From Flavobacteriales bacterium (lineage in GTDB: Bacteria > Bacteroidota > Bacteroidia > Flavobacteriales_F > PHOS-HE28), in NCBI GenBank assembly GCA_016788635.1, contig JAEUSU010000030.1:1-33008 (forward strand): DNA of 33,008 nucleotides. Direction: 5' to 3'. How positions within the stretch are numbered: position 1 is the first letter of the stretch; every line of letters starts with the position of its first letter. The notes below the pieces were generated by a model, which saw only the letters and a program-made list of their open reading frames with translations, did not search any database and had not been told where the DNA came from. The position numbers and the translations under genes were made by a program. Below, piece after piece: positions 1 to 7,124 of this stretch.

Positions 1-570
1 TACACCCGGCGCGTGCTCAGCGGCGAGTTCATCGTGGTGAACAAGTACCTGCTGCGCGACCTGGTGAAGCTGGGCCTGTGGAGCGAGGAGCTCAAGAACA
101 AGATCATCGCCAGCAACGGCAGCGTGGCCCACATCCCGGAGATCCCCCAGAACCTCAAGGACCTGTACAAAACGGCCTGGGAGATCAGCCAGAAGGTGAT
201 CATCGACATGGCGGCCGACCGCGGGGCCTACATCTGCCAGAGCCAGAGCCTCAACATCTTCATGGAGAACGTCAACTTCGCCAAGCTCACCAGCATGCAC
301 TTCTACAGCTGGAAGGCGGGGCTGAAGACCGGCATGTACTACCTGCGCACCAAGGCCGCCACGGACGCCATCAAGTTCACGCTGGACAAGAGCAAGCTGG
401 CCGAGCCAGGCATCAAGGTGAAGGAGCAGGAGGGCGTGAAGGTGAACGAGGCCGCTGGGGTGACCAACGCCGAGGATGCCGCAACACACGTGTCCGCTGT
501 AGCCAAAGCGCAGGCGGAAATTGCCTGCTCACTGGACGACCCGGAAGGGTGCGAGATGTGCAGTGGGTAG
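1..570 (+). CDS. nrdA: Ribonucleoside-diphosphate reductase, large (alpha) subunit, C-terminal part
   Basis: This is the 3' end of a gene that starts upstream of the window; the open frame runs from base 1. About 189 residues are visible. The stretch [14 protein letters not shown] followed by [20 protein letters not shown] and YYLRT is typical of the end of the catalytic barrel of class I ribonucleotide reductase alpha subunits, which reduce ribonucleoside diphosphates to deoxy forms in the cytoplasm. The protein ends with a flexible, less conserved tail closing in CEMCSG. This C-x2-C pair is the shuttle that passes electrons from thioredoxin or glutaredoxin to the active site, which fits class Ia. 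The beta subunit is not in the window. A strong terminator follows 27 bases after the stop, so this is the last gene of its transcript. The family call is firm; the exact subclass is inferred. Confidence 0.95.
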   Translation, partial: YTRRVLSGEFIVVNKYLLRDLVKLGLWSEELKNKIIASNGSVAHIPEIPQNLKDLYKTAWEISQKVIIDMAADRGAYICQSQSLNIFMENVNFAKLTSMHFYSWKAGLKTGMYYLRTKAATDAIKFTLDKSKLAEPGIKVKEQEGVKVNEAAGVTNAEDAATHVSAVAKAQAEIACSLDDPEGCEMCSG

Positions 571-597
571 GACGAGTGATCACGGAATGGACCTAGT

Positions 598-631
598 GCA
601 GGGCCCACCTCCGTGGGCCCTGCGCCTTTTT
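598..631 (+). terminator. Rho-independent terminator after nrdA
   Basis: An 11-bp perfect stem, GCAGGGCCCAC and GTGGGCCCTGC, with a 4-base loop (609-612) is followed by GCC and a run of five T. It lies directly downstream of the reductase stop codon and should end that transcript. Confidence 0.9.
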
Positions 632-919
632 AACATCCCAAGAACATGGCGCGAGCGTCCACGCCCGTGCCATGAGCTTATTTTCTGCTTGTCCCCCTGA
701 GTTGACGCTCGCTTGTTTCGCGAGTGTCGACGAAAGTCACATAGGGCCTCTGGCCCGCCTAAGAGTGCTTTGACGGGCATGAGGCTCTCTTGAGCAGTCC
801 GCTGGTACCAACCACAATTCGGGCGTGAGCGTCTTCGCTCTTTCCATGAGCATAAGTCCTGCTGCCAACACCCGCGCTTCAACGCTCACGCCAGAACAAG
901 GACCTTTGGGATGGTTGGA
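632..919. other. Gene-poor stretch between terminator and lipoprotein gene
   Basis: No convincing gene was found on either strand; the short open frames lack signal peptides, motifs and family resemblance. The notable element is a perfect 11-bp inverted repeat (822-832 and 882-892). A small CTCGC/GCGAG hairpin lies near 707-723. No tRNA-like cloverleaf was seen. Confidence 0.5.
822..892. repeat. Inverted repeat with 11-bp perfect arms
   Basis: GGCGTGAGCGT at 822-832 is the exact reverse complement of ACGCTCACGCC at 882-892, with 49 bases between them. There is no T-run on the plus side, so it is not a classic terminator. It lies just beyond the 3' end of the small lipoprotein gene on the minus strand and may be an RNA structure or a protein-binding dyad. 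Its role is unknown. Confidence 0.5.
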
Positions 920-1276
920 CTACGGATGGTACGGCCAGGGAATGCCAGCGAGGGCCGTGTCACCGGTGGGCGTGGAGACGGTGGCACACGCGATCATGTT
1001 CCCGGTGGGGCACTTGTTCCAGTGCAGCATGCCATCATCCATCTCACTGCCGAAGGCGATCGGGGTTTCCCACGCATGGGAGCGCAGGGCTACATACAGT
1101 GCGCAGGTGCGGTTGACAATGTCGTAGTGCTCAACATCCTTCGGTGCATGTCGTGCACCGGCCAGGGAACGGGGCATGGAATGGATCACGTTCGCCTGCC
1201 CAACATCTTCAGGGTTGTTCGAGCAGGCGCTGGCGATCACGAGGAGGAAAAGCGCGACCGGGCTTGCCGTGTGCAT
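920..1276 (-). CDS. Small predicted lipoprotein, unknown function
   Basis: This encodes about 118 residues. The chosen ATG (1276) gives a compact lipoprotein signal peptide, MHTASPVALFLLVIASAC, with the lipobox ASAC and the lipidated Cys at residue 18. A longer frame from an ATG at 1336 would bury this signal behind a polar extension, so the shorter start is preferred. A TAnnTTTG-like element (TACCCTTG, minus strand, 1305-1312) lies about 28 bases upstream of the chosen start. The mature part has three further cysteines (NRTC, NKC, IAC) that could form disulfides in the periplasm or at the cell surface. No known domain was recognised. It is transcribed alone, convergent to nothing nearby. Confidence 0.65.
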   Translation of the reverse strand: MHTASPVALFLLVIASACSNNPEDVGQANVIHSMPRSLAGARHAPKDVEHYDIVNRTCALYVALRSHAWETPIAFGSEMDDGMLHWNKCPTGNMIACATVSTPTGDTALAGIPWPYHP

Positions 1277-1366
1277 GAGGCCGTGTGTTCGAAGGGAAAG
1301 ATCGCAAGGGTACAGGCCCCTTCGTCCCCCATACACATTCTTTAACGGTTGTGCATGGAGTTCGGC

Positions 1367-2491
1367 TCACAGCCTGAAGGCCACGGGTAATGTCATTTGC
1401 GCATCCACAGGTTTGCCTTTGGCTGTTCCGGGCTTCCAGTCGGGCATGCCGCGCACCACGCGGATGGCTTCGTCATCCAGGTCCTGACGCACCCCGCGCT
1501 TCACGGACACGGCGTCCACCTTGCCGGTGCTCTTCACGGTGAAGGACACATAGACAATGCCTTCCACCTTCTCTTTCACCGCCGCCTCCGGATAGCGCAC
1601 GGCCCCGCTCATGTACCTGGCAAGGGCTTCCATGCCACCGGGGTATTCGGGCTGCTGGTCCACGCCCGGGAACACCGAGGCCAGGTGGGAGAGGTCCTTC
1701 CCATGGTATGGTGAGGCCTGCCAGGAGACCATGACCAGCGCGATCGCCATGGCGGGCAGCGCGATCAACAGGCGCCTGCGGGTGAGGCGCGGGGATCGTT
1801 CGTTGTACAGCATGTTCAAGCGTTGTTTGAGGTTGGATGATCCGAATGAATTGAGCAGGGTGGCCGTTGAGGTGCCAAAGGCCTGTGCCACAAGCAAACT
1901 GCCATAGTCAGGATGCGTGCGGCGTGCCGCTGCGTCCGCAAGGTGCTCGTGCACCAGGCGCAGTTCGCGCAGTGCGAAAGACCAGGCCGGGTTGCTCCAG
2001 AACAAGGCCGACAAAACGCGGAAGAGCAGCACATCCACCGAATGGCCTTGGCGCGCATGCACCAGTTCATGCGCCAGGAGCGCGGCACGGTCGTCCCCGG
2101 TGGCGTGGGCGGGCAGTTGCACATGGCCAAGGAAGGAACCGGCCTGGGCCGAGGCCTGCCGCACGGTCCGGAGCGTGGTACGGAATTCCTGCGCCAGGCG
2201 GAACAGCCGTACGACCGAGACCCCGACATGCACGGCTACGATCAAGGGCCACCACGAGAACATTGCTGTGCTTGTACCGGATGCCGTAACGGCCGGAAGC
2301 GTGATGGTGAGCACCTCTTCACCACCGGTGCCGATCGGAACGAGCGGAAGGATGAGCGCGAGCGCGGCCGATGCGAGCAGCCAGGTGCGGCGCGCGTGGA
2401 ACCAGGTCTCGTGGCGCAGGGCGATGAGATAGGCGCCATGGAGCGCGAGGAACACGAGGTTCGCCTTCATGTAGTAGGTGAGGGCTTCCAT
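1367..2491 (-). CDS. M56-family BlaR1/MecR1-like sensor metallopeptidase with TonB-like C-terminus
   Basis: This is a 374-residue integral membrane protein. It has hydrophobic helices near residues 10-25, 36-53 and 78-98, then a zinc-peptidase domain with HELVH at 141-145 and a downstream acidic stretch EHLADAAA near 182-189 that supplies the expected Glu ligand. A last membrane segment lies near 240-257. Residues 283-374 form a TonB C-terminal-like domain (AVRYPEAAVKEKVEGIVYVSF and following), where beta-lactam sensors of Firmicutes carry a penicillin-binding domain. M56 sensors respond to an envelope signal and relieve repression by the paired BlaI-type regulator. The BlaI-like gene ends one base upstream (TGACATG), so the two are co-transcribed and probably translationally coupled. 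The family is clear; the signal is unknown, and the TonB domain suggests something other than beta-lactam binding. Confidence 0.9.
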   Translation of the reverse strand: MEALTYYMKANLVFLALHGAYLIALRHETWFHARRTWLLASAALALILPLVPIGTGGEEVLTITLPAVTASGTSTAMFSWWPLIVAVHVGVSVVRLFRLAQEFRTTLRTVRQASAQAGSFLGHVQLPAHATGDDRAALLAHELVHARQGHSVDVLLFRVLSALFWSNPAWSFALRELRLVHEHLADAAARRTHPDYGSLLVAQAFGTSTATLLNSFGSSNLKQRLNMLYNERSPRLTRRRLLIALPAMAIALVMVSWQASPYHGKDLSHLASVFPGVDQQPEYPGGMEALARYMSGAVRYPEAAVKEKVEGIVYVSFTVKSTGKVDAVSVKRGVRQDLDDEAIRVVRGMPDWKPGTAKGKPVDAQMTLPVAFRL

Positions 2492-2492
2492 G

Positions 2493-2861
2493 TCAGAGGG
2501 TCTTTTTCCGTTCCTGGATCAGCTTCAGCAGGTCGTCGAGGTCACGGGCATCGAGTTGTTCCTGTTCAATGAAATGGGAGAGCAGAGCCTGGGGTGAACT
2601 GCCGAAGTAGTCGCGCACCAGTTGCTTCACCGTCCGGCGACCGTAAGCGTCCTTGCTGACCAGGGTATGGTAACGGTGGCTTCTACCGAAGGCCTCGTGC
2701 CCTACGAATCCCTTCTCCTCAAGGATCCGCACAATGGTGCTCACCGTGGTGACCGCTGGTCGGGGCGAGGGCATGGCCGCCAACAGTTCACGCACGAAGG
2801 ACGGGCCGAGCTTCCAAAGCAGCTGCATCACCTGTTCCTCGGCCTTGGTCAATCGTTCCAT
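2493..2861 (-). CDS. BlaI/MecI/CopY-family transcriptional repressor
   Basis: This encodes 122 residues, the usual length for the family. The N-terminal two thirds form a winged helix: MERLTKAEEQVMQLLWKLG, then the recognition segment AVTTVSTIVRILEEKGFVGH. The C-terminal part (LVRDYFGSSPQALLSHFIEQ) is the dimerisation helix region. Such repressors bind dyad operators overlapping their own promoter and are cleaved after the partner M56 sensor is activated. The partner gene follows directly. Two overlapping dyads lie 13 to 37 bases upstream of the start, which supports autoregulation. The ligand and the target regulon outside this operon cannot be told from the sequence. Confidence 0.93.
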   Translation of the reverse strand: MERLTKAEEQVMQLLWKLGPSFVRELLAAMPSPRPAVTTVSTIVRILEEKGFVGHEAFGRSHRYHTLVSKDAYGRRTVKQLVRDYFGSSPQALLSHFIEQEQLDARDLDDLLKLIQERKKTL

Positions 2862-2873
2862 GGCACAAGAATA

Positions 2874-2898
2874 ACTAAAGTATTAGTCGAACGACTAA
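2874..2898. promoter_or_regulatory. Probable BlaI-type operator: two overlapping dyads
   Basis: ACTAA-AGTA-TTAGT (2874-2887) and TTAGTCG-AA-CGACTAA (2883-2898) share the middle half-site. Their centres are 10 bp apart, one helical turn. On the minus strand TACTTTAG (2875-2882), a near match to the Bacteroidota -7 element TAnnTTTG, lies inside the first dyad, so a bound repressor would block the promoter of the repressor-sensor operon. Operator assignment is inferred from position and symmetry. Confidence 0.7.
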
Positions 2899-3033
2899 AG
2901 ATCTCGTCATATTGTGACAGGGCGTTCACTTCAGCGGCTAGGCTGGTACATCTTTCGTTCGTTCGTGCCCTGCTCAACCCTTGAAGTCCAAGCCAAACCG
3001 CATTTGGACCCTGTCCGTGGCACCGCATCCGGG

Positions 3034-3041
3034 TATTTTTG
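3034..3041 (+). promoter_or_regulatory. Candidate Bacteroidota -7 element TATTTTTG
   Basis: This matches TAnnTTTG and ends 6 bases before the ATG at 3047. No well-spaced -33 TTG was seen, so promoter activity is only suggested. If real, the transcript would be nearly leaderless. Confidence 0.4.
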
Positions 3042-3046
3042 CCGTG

Positions 3047-4951
3047 ATGTCCTCAATGCTTCGGGCCGCTTGGAAGGCCTTCTTCCTGAGCGGCCTTCTT
3101 TTTCCACGAACGGCCAGTGCCCAGTGCACCTCTCCCTTCAGCCTGGGGCCGGATGTGACCCTGTGCGCCGGGCAGACCCTGCTGCTCACCGTACCGCCGA
3201 TCTACCAGAGCTACCTGTGGAACACCGGTGCCACCACCAGCACGCTATTGGTAACCGGGCCCGGCACGTATAGTTGCACCACAGGAGTGGTGGCGCCCAC
3301 GGGTAACCTGGTGGTGAACGGGGATTTCAGTGCGGGCGCCACAGGCTTCAGCAGCGATTACATTCCCGGTGTTACCGGACCGTGGGGACCGCTCTCGGAC
3401 CCGGGCACCTACGGGGTCACCACCTCGCCCAGCCTGGTGCATACCCAGTTCGCCAGCTTTGGGGACCACACCACGGGCTTAGGAGGCATGCTCGTGGTGA
3501 ACGGGGCAAGCACGGTCAACCAGAACGTGTGGTGCCAGACGGTAGCCGTGGACCCCTACACGGACTATGCGTTCAGCGCGTGGCTGGCCTCCTGCGTAAC
3601 AGGTTCACCCGCGCAATTGCAGTTCACCGTGAACGGCATGGCGGTCGGCAACCTGAACGCCCTGGCGATGACGGGCGTTTGGACCAACTTCTACAGCGTT
3701 TGGAATTCCGGTGCAAGCTCCACCGCCACCATTTGCATTACGAACCTCAACACGTCGATGGGTGGGAACGATTTCGCACTTGATGACATCGTTTTTGCGC
3801 CCTTCTGTGTGTACTACGATGAGGTAGTGGTGAACTACCTGGCCAACCCGGTCCCCGAGCTGGGGCCGGATGCCTCGTTCTGTGCTGATGCCACCGTGAC
3901 CCTGGACCCCGCGTGGCCCACGGCCAGCAACTACCTGTGGTCCACGGGCAGCACGGCGCCCACACTGGTGGCCAATTCGCCCGGCTGGTATTGGGTGGAG
4001 GTGACCGAAGACGGCTGCACGGCCCGCGACAGCATCCTGCTCACCATGCTGCCGCTACCTGTGGCCGATCTGGGTGCTGATCAGACCTCGTGCGCAGGGC
4101 AGACCGTGATCTTGGATGCGACTTATCCCGGAGCCTCCTATGTGTGGCTGGACGGGAGCACCGCACCTACGCTCAATGCGACCCTGAGCGGCAACTACCA
4201 CGTGACGCTTTCACTGAGTGGCTGCACGGACAAGGACACCGTGTATGTGCATTTCCATCCCCTGCCGGTGGTGGAACTGGGACCGGACTCCTCACTGTGT
4301 GCCGGTGAGTTCCTCGCCTTGGATGTGTACCGTCCCGGTGGAAGCTACCTGTGGAATGATGGAACGGTGGTACCGCAGCGCAACGTGCAGGGAGGTGCCA
4401 CTTACACTGTGACGGTCACGGAGAATGGATGCTCCACCATGGATGCCATCGCTGTGGGAGTGACACCGCTTCCCGAAGTGGATCTGGGTGATGACTTCGA
4501 TCTATGCGTGGGTAGCATCGCTTTCCTGGATGCGGAAGGACCGGGTTACACCTATGCCTGGAGCGATGGCAGCGCCGTTCCCGACCTCACCATCAGCGAG
4601 CCCGGCACGTACTGGGTGGAGGTGAGCAATGCCTGCGGGCTGGCCACCGATACGATCCTCGTTACGCCCGTTTTCTGCGACTGCCCCGTGTATGTGCCGG
4701 TGGCCTTCACCCCGAACGGCGACGGTAACAACGAGTGGTTCCGTCCGATCAGCGAGTGCACCTTCCGCAGTTACCACCTGCGCATCTTCGACCGTTGGGG
4801 CGCCTTGGTGTGGGAAACGAAGAAGCCGGAGGAGGCATGGCGCGGGGTGGATGAACTGTCCAGCGTATTTGTGTGGACCCTGGAGTTCGTGCCGGACGGC
4901 ATCACGGACACGCAGCGCGAGTTGCGTGGGCACGTGGTGGTGCTGCGGTAG
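3047..4951 (+). CDS. Secreted multi-domain protein with gliding-motility (T9SS type B, CHU_C) C-terminal domain
   Basis: This encodes about 634 residues from the ATG at 3047, chosen because it begins a normal signal peptide (cleavage after TASA, near residue 25). An in-frame TTG at 2981 would add a charged non-signal extension. After a first Ig-like unit (30-80), a segment near 85-265 (VVNGDFSAGATGF through NDFALDDIVF) resembles carbohydrate-binding jelly-roll domains. Four PKD/Ig-like repeats then start near residues 269, 338, 406 and 476, each with an LGpD...C core and a period of about 69. The C-terminus, from CPVYVPVAFTPNGDGNNEW near 545, is the gliding-motility-associated domain that directs export by T9SS and surface anchoring. 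The role is likely adhesion or glycan binding at the cell surface; the ligand is unknown. Confidence 0.9.
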   Translation: MSSMLRAAWKAFFLSGLLFPRTASAQCTSPFSLGPDVTLCAGQTLLLTVPPIYQSYLWNTGATTSTLLVTGPGTYSCTTGVVAPTGNLVVNGDFSAGATGFSSDYIPGVTGPWGPLSDPGTYGVTTSPSLVHTQFASFGDHTTGLGGMLVVNGASTVNQNVWCQTVAVDPYTDYAFSAWLASCVTGSPAQLQFTVNGMAVGNLNALAMTGVWTNFYSVWNSGASSTATICITNLNTSMGGNDFALDDIVFAPFCVYYDEVVVNYLANPVPELGPDASFCADATVTLDPAWPTASNYLWSTGSTAPTLVANSPGWYWVEVTEDGCTARDSILLTMLPLPVADLGADQTSCAGQTVILDATYPGASYVWLDGSTAPTLNATLSGNYHVTLSLSGCTDKDTVYVHFHPLPVVELGPDSSLCAGEFLALDVYRPGGSYLWNDGTVVPQRNVQGGATYTVTVTENGCSTMDAIAVGVTPLPEVDLGDDFDLCVGSIAFLDAEGPGYTYAWSDGSAVPDLTISEPGTYWVEVSNACGLATDTILVTPVFCDCPVYVPVAFTPNGDGNNEWFRPISECTFRSYHLRIFDRWGALVWETKKPEEAWRGVDELSSVFVWTLEFVPDGITDTQRELRGHVVVLR

Positions 4952-4993
4952 ACCGCAGGCCCGAAGGGGGTGGTGGGCATGCGCGGTGCATCC

Positions 4994-5001
4994 TACATTC
5001 G
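4994..5001 (+). promoter_or_regulatory. Candidate -7 element TACATTCG
   Basis: This is a one-mismatch form of TAnnTTTG. It ends 6 bases before the ATG at 5007, the same distance as the element ahead of the gene at 3047. No clear -33 box was seen. Confidence 0.35.
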
Positions 5002-5006
5002 TGAAC

Positions 5007-5477
5007 ATGAGATCGGCGCTCTTGATCGCAGTGTGCTTCATCCACGTAGCCGTGCGCGCACAGTCTGCTGCACTTGCCGCCGGTGGCGATGCTTCCGGTG
5101 CGGGTGGGTCACTGGCCTGGTCCATTGGCCAGGTGGCGTGCATGGCCGCGAGCGCGCCTGTGGGTACGGTGTACGAGGGGGTTCAGCAGCCCTACATTGA
5201 TATCGGCACAGCCACCAATGGACCTACGCTTGTTGCGGAAGTGCGTGTTTTCCCGACAGCAACATCCGCTCGTTTGGTCATTGAATGGCCCGCCGGCACA
5301 CCGGACCACGCATGGGCGGAGCTGGTGGATGTGAACGGGGCGCTCGTGCGTTCGTGGCCGCTGCCTGATGCGCGCAGCGAGTTGAACATTTCTTCCCTGG
5401 CCGTGGGGCACTACCGTATGCTTGTGCGCACCCCCGGCTCCGCCCCAGTTGTGTTCCCCCTCATCAAGACACCATGA
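5007..5477 (+). CDS. Small secreted protein with degenerate T9SS type A-like tail
   Basis: This encodes 156 residues. The ATG at 5007 gives a clean signal peptide (MRSALLIAVCFIHVAVRAQ). The mature N-terminus, with AAGGDASGAGGSLAWSIGQV and then VYEGVQQPY, matches a short secreted module I recognise from many Flavobacteriales proteins of unknown function that normally precede a type A sorting tail. The last 75 residues have the tail's shape (VRVFPTATSARLVIEW, VDVNGALVRSWPL, LAVGHYRMLVR), but the usual VYPNP start reads VFPTA and the end is shortened. Export by T9SS is therefore likely but not certain. The stop overlaps the start of the next gene (ATGA), so the two should be translationally coupled. 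Its biological role is unknown. Confidence 0.75.
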   Translation: MRSALLIAVCFIHVAVRAQSAALAAGGDASGAGGSLAWSIGQVACMAASAPVGTVYEGVQQPYIDIGTATNGPTLVAEVRVFPTATSARLVIEWPAGTPDHAWAELVDVNGALVRSWPLPDARSELNISSLAVGHYRMLVRTPGSAPVVFPLIKTP

Positions 5478-6442
5478 GACCGGTCATTACCCTTTCGGTT
5501 ATCCTCTTGTGCCACCTCCTTTCAGCGCAAGCACCCGAACGCATGAGTTTTCAAGCCGTGGTGCGTGACGCGGGTGATGCGTTGGTGACCAACGCAACGG
5601 TGGGAATGCGCATCAGCATCCTGCAGGGCTCACCATCCGGCGGTGCGGTGTATGTGGAGACCCATGCGCCGATGACCAATGCGAATGGATTGGTTTCGCT
5701 GGAGATCGGTGGGGGCTTGCCACAAACGGGCTCCATGGCTTCCGTTGACTGGTCGGCCGGTCCATACTTCATCAAGACGGAGACGGATCCCTTGGGAGGT
5801 GCGGCATACTCCATCACCGGCACCCAGCAGCTGCTCAGTGTTCCCTACGCGCTGTTCGCGGCCAACGGCGGGGGTCCGGGTCCAGCTGGTCCGCCGGGTG
5901 CCCAAGGCCCTGCCGGTCCTGCGGGCCCGAGCGCCTGCGAGGTGGTGCGCACAGCAGATGGCCGTGCGGTCGTGTACACCACTTCCAATGCTTACGGTTA
6001 TGGGCGAACGAGCACCGGTGCGAGCACATGGGTCACCACGGCCATCAATGGACCGGTGCTGGGTGCGGTGGCATCGGACACGTTGGTGGTGCTGTACACG
6101 GCCACTCACGCCTATGTGTTCGGGCCCACGGGCACCACCACCAGCACCTGGGTGACCACCGCGTTGAACGGTACGCCCCTGGATGCCGTGGCCTCCACCG
6201 GCCGCGTGGTGGTCTACACCACCACCAATGCCTATGGCGCGGGCCGCACCTTCACGGGCGCAACGGCCTGGGATGTCACGGCCATGAGCGGCACACCTGT
6301 GATGCACCAAGCGGCCGGCAACCGCGTGATCGTGTGCACCACCACGAACGCTTACGGCTATGGTGCCTCCGGTTCCGGTGGAAGCGGATGGAGCGTCACC
6401 GCGTTGAGCGGTATACCGGAAGGGGTGAAGGGTTCGCGGTAG
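5474..6442 (+). CDS. Secreted collagen-like protein with four 40-residue C-terminal repeats
   Basis: This encodes 322 residues, starting at an ATGA overlap with the preceding gene. A signal peptide (cleavage near LLSAQA, residue 19) leads into a domain of about 110 residues (ERMSFQAVVRDAGDAL to LLSVPYALFAANG). That domain is common in Bacteroidota secreted proteins that carry collagen-like stretches. A short Gly-X-Y segment follows at 135-152 (GPGPAGPPGAQGPAGPAG). Residues 163-322 are four consecutive repeats, each exactly 40 long, built on VVVYTTTNAYGYGRT...G...W.VTALSGTP. No type A or B sorting tail is visible after the last repeat. The family module is recognised, but the molecular function is not. 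A structural or adhesive extracellular role is inferred. Confidence 0.8.
   Translation: MRPVITLSVILLCHLLSAQAPERMSFQAVVRDAGDALVTNATVGMRISILQGSPSGGAVYVETHAPMTNANGLVSLEIGGGLPQTGSMASVDWSAGPYFIKTETDPLGGAAYSITGTQQLLSVPYALFAANGGGPGPAGPPGAQGPAGPAGPSACEVVRTADGRAVVYTTSNAYGYGRTSTGASTWVTTAINGPVLGAVASDTLVVLYTATHAYVFGPTGTTTSTWVTTALNGTPLDAVASTGRVVVYTTTNAYGAGRTFTGATAWDVTAMSGTPVMHQAAGNRVIVCTTTNAYGYGASGSGGSGWSVTALSGIPEGVKGSR
5960..6439 (+). repeat. Four tandem 120-bp coding repeats (40 residues each)
   Basis: The units cover protein residues 163-202, 203-242, 243-282 and 283-322 of the collagen-like protein. Each has VVxYTTTNAYGYG near its start and WxVTAxSGTP in its second half. Period is constant with no indels, while the DNA copies have diverged. 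Confidence 0.85.
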
Positions 6443-6457
6443 ACCTGCCTCCGTGCC

Positions 6458-7006
6458 TCACGCCGGAATGGACTCCAGGTAGCCCTGGAAGGCGAGCATT
6501 TCGCCGGTGGGCACATAGGCTTCCTTCGGGTCGGGCCGCCAGGTGCCCAAGCCGTCCACATAGCGGTTATACATGCAGAATGCGGCCGCTATCAGCACGG
6601 TGTCATGGATCTCCAGGTCTGTGGCGCCCTCTTTTCGGGCCGAAGCGATGTCAGCCTCGGTCACCTTCAGGCCACCTTCCTGCACATGCTTCGCAATGGT
6701 AAGCAACGCACGCATCTTCGGGCTCAGGTCCTCGTTGGGCAGCCCGGCTTTGATGGCGTCCATGAAGTCCGGTGGCCGTTGCAGGTGAGCCGCAGCGGCC
6801 GCACCATGCGCATGGTGGCAGAAGTGGCAGTTGTTCCACCAGCTCACGCTGCTGGCGATGATCTCGCGCTCGCCGCTGGTAAGGGTGGATGGCCCACGCA
6901 GCAGCACTTCGGCAAGGGCGTTCAGGGGTGCGGCGGTCTCGGGGCGGTAGTGCATGAGCCCGACAATGCCGGGCAGTTCTTCATTCTTGAGCTTGATGTG
7001 GGCCAT
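6458..7006 (-). CDS. Carboxymuconolactone decarboxylase/AhpD-like family protein
   Basis: This encodes 182 residues from the ATG at 7006 (MAHIKLKNEELPGIVGLMHY). The motif NNCHFCHHAHG places Cys60, Cys63 and His67 in the C-x2-C-x3-H arrangement of AhpD-type peroxidase-related proteins, where the cysteine pair is redox active. The surrounding segments (LTSGEREIIASSVSWWN before; PKMRALLTIAKHVQ and DLEIHDTVLIAAAFCMYNRYVDGLG after) follow the family fold. These proteins reduce peroxides or act as thiol-dependent oxidoreductases in the cytoplasm. The partner reductant and true substrate are not evident. The gene stands alone and is divergent from the PagL-like gene, with about 118 bases between starts. 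The family call is strong; the activity is inferred. Confidence 0.88.
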   Translation of the reverse strand: MAHIKLKNEELPGIVGLMHYRPETAAPLNALAEVLLRGPSTLTSGEREIIASSVSWWNNCHFCHHAHGAAAAAHLQRPPDFMDAIKAGLPNEDLSPKMRALLTIAKHVQEGGLKVTEADIASARKEGATDLEIHDTVLIAAAFCMYNRYVDGLGTWRPDPKEAYVPTGEMLAFQGYLESIPA

Positions 7007-7124
7007 GATGGATGGGTATGTGCTTCCAAAATGGGCGGGGATGACCGAACGAATGGGCTGGTGGTCCGAATGGGTGTGTTGTTCGTGTGGATCGGATGGT
7101 ATGATCCATGAACTTCGCAGATGC

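Noticed and set aside
911..1345. A plus-strand open frame over the small lipoprotein
   Set aside because: It lacks a signal, motif or sensible composition, while the minus strand has a clear lipobox signal peptide.
1913..2572. A plus-strand open frame opposite the M56 sensor gene
   Set aside because: It is the antisense of a well-recognised M56/TonB protein, and the product is low-complexity Arg/Gly-rich.
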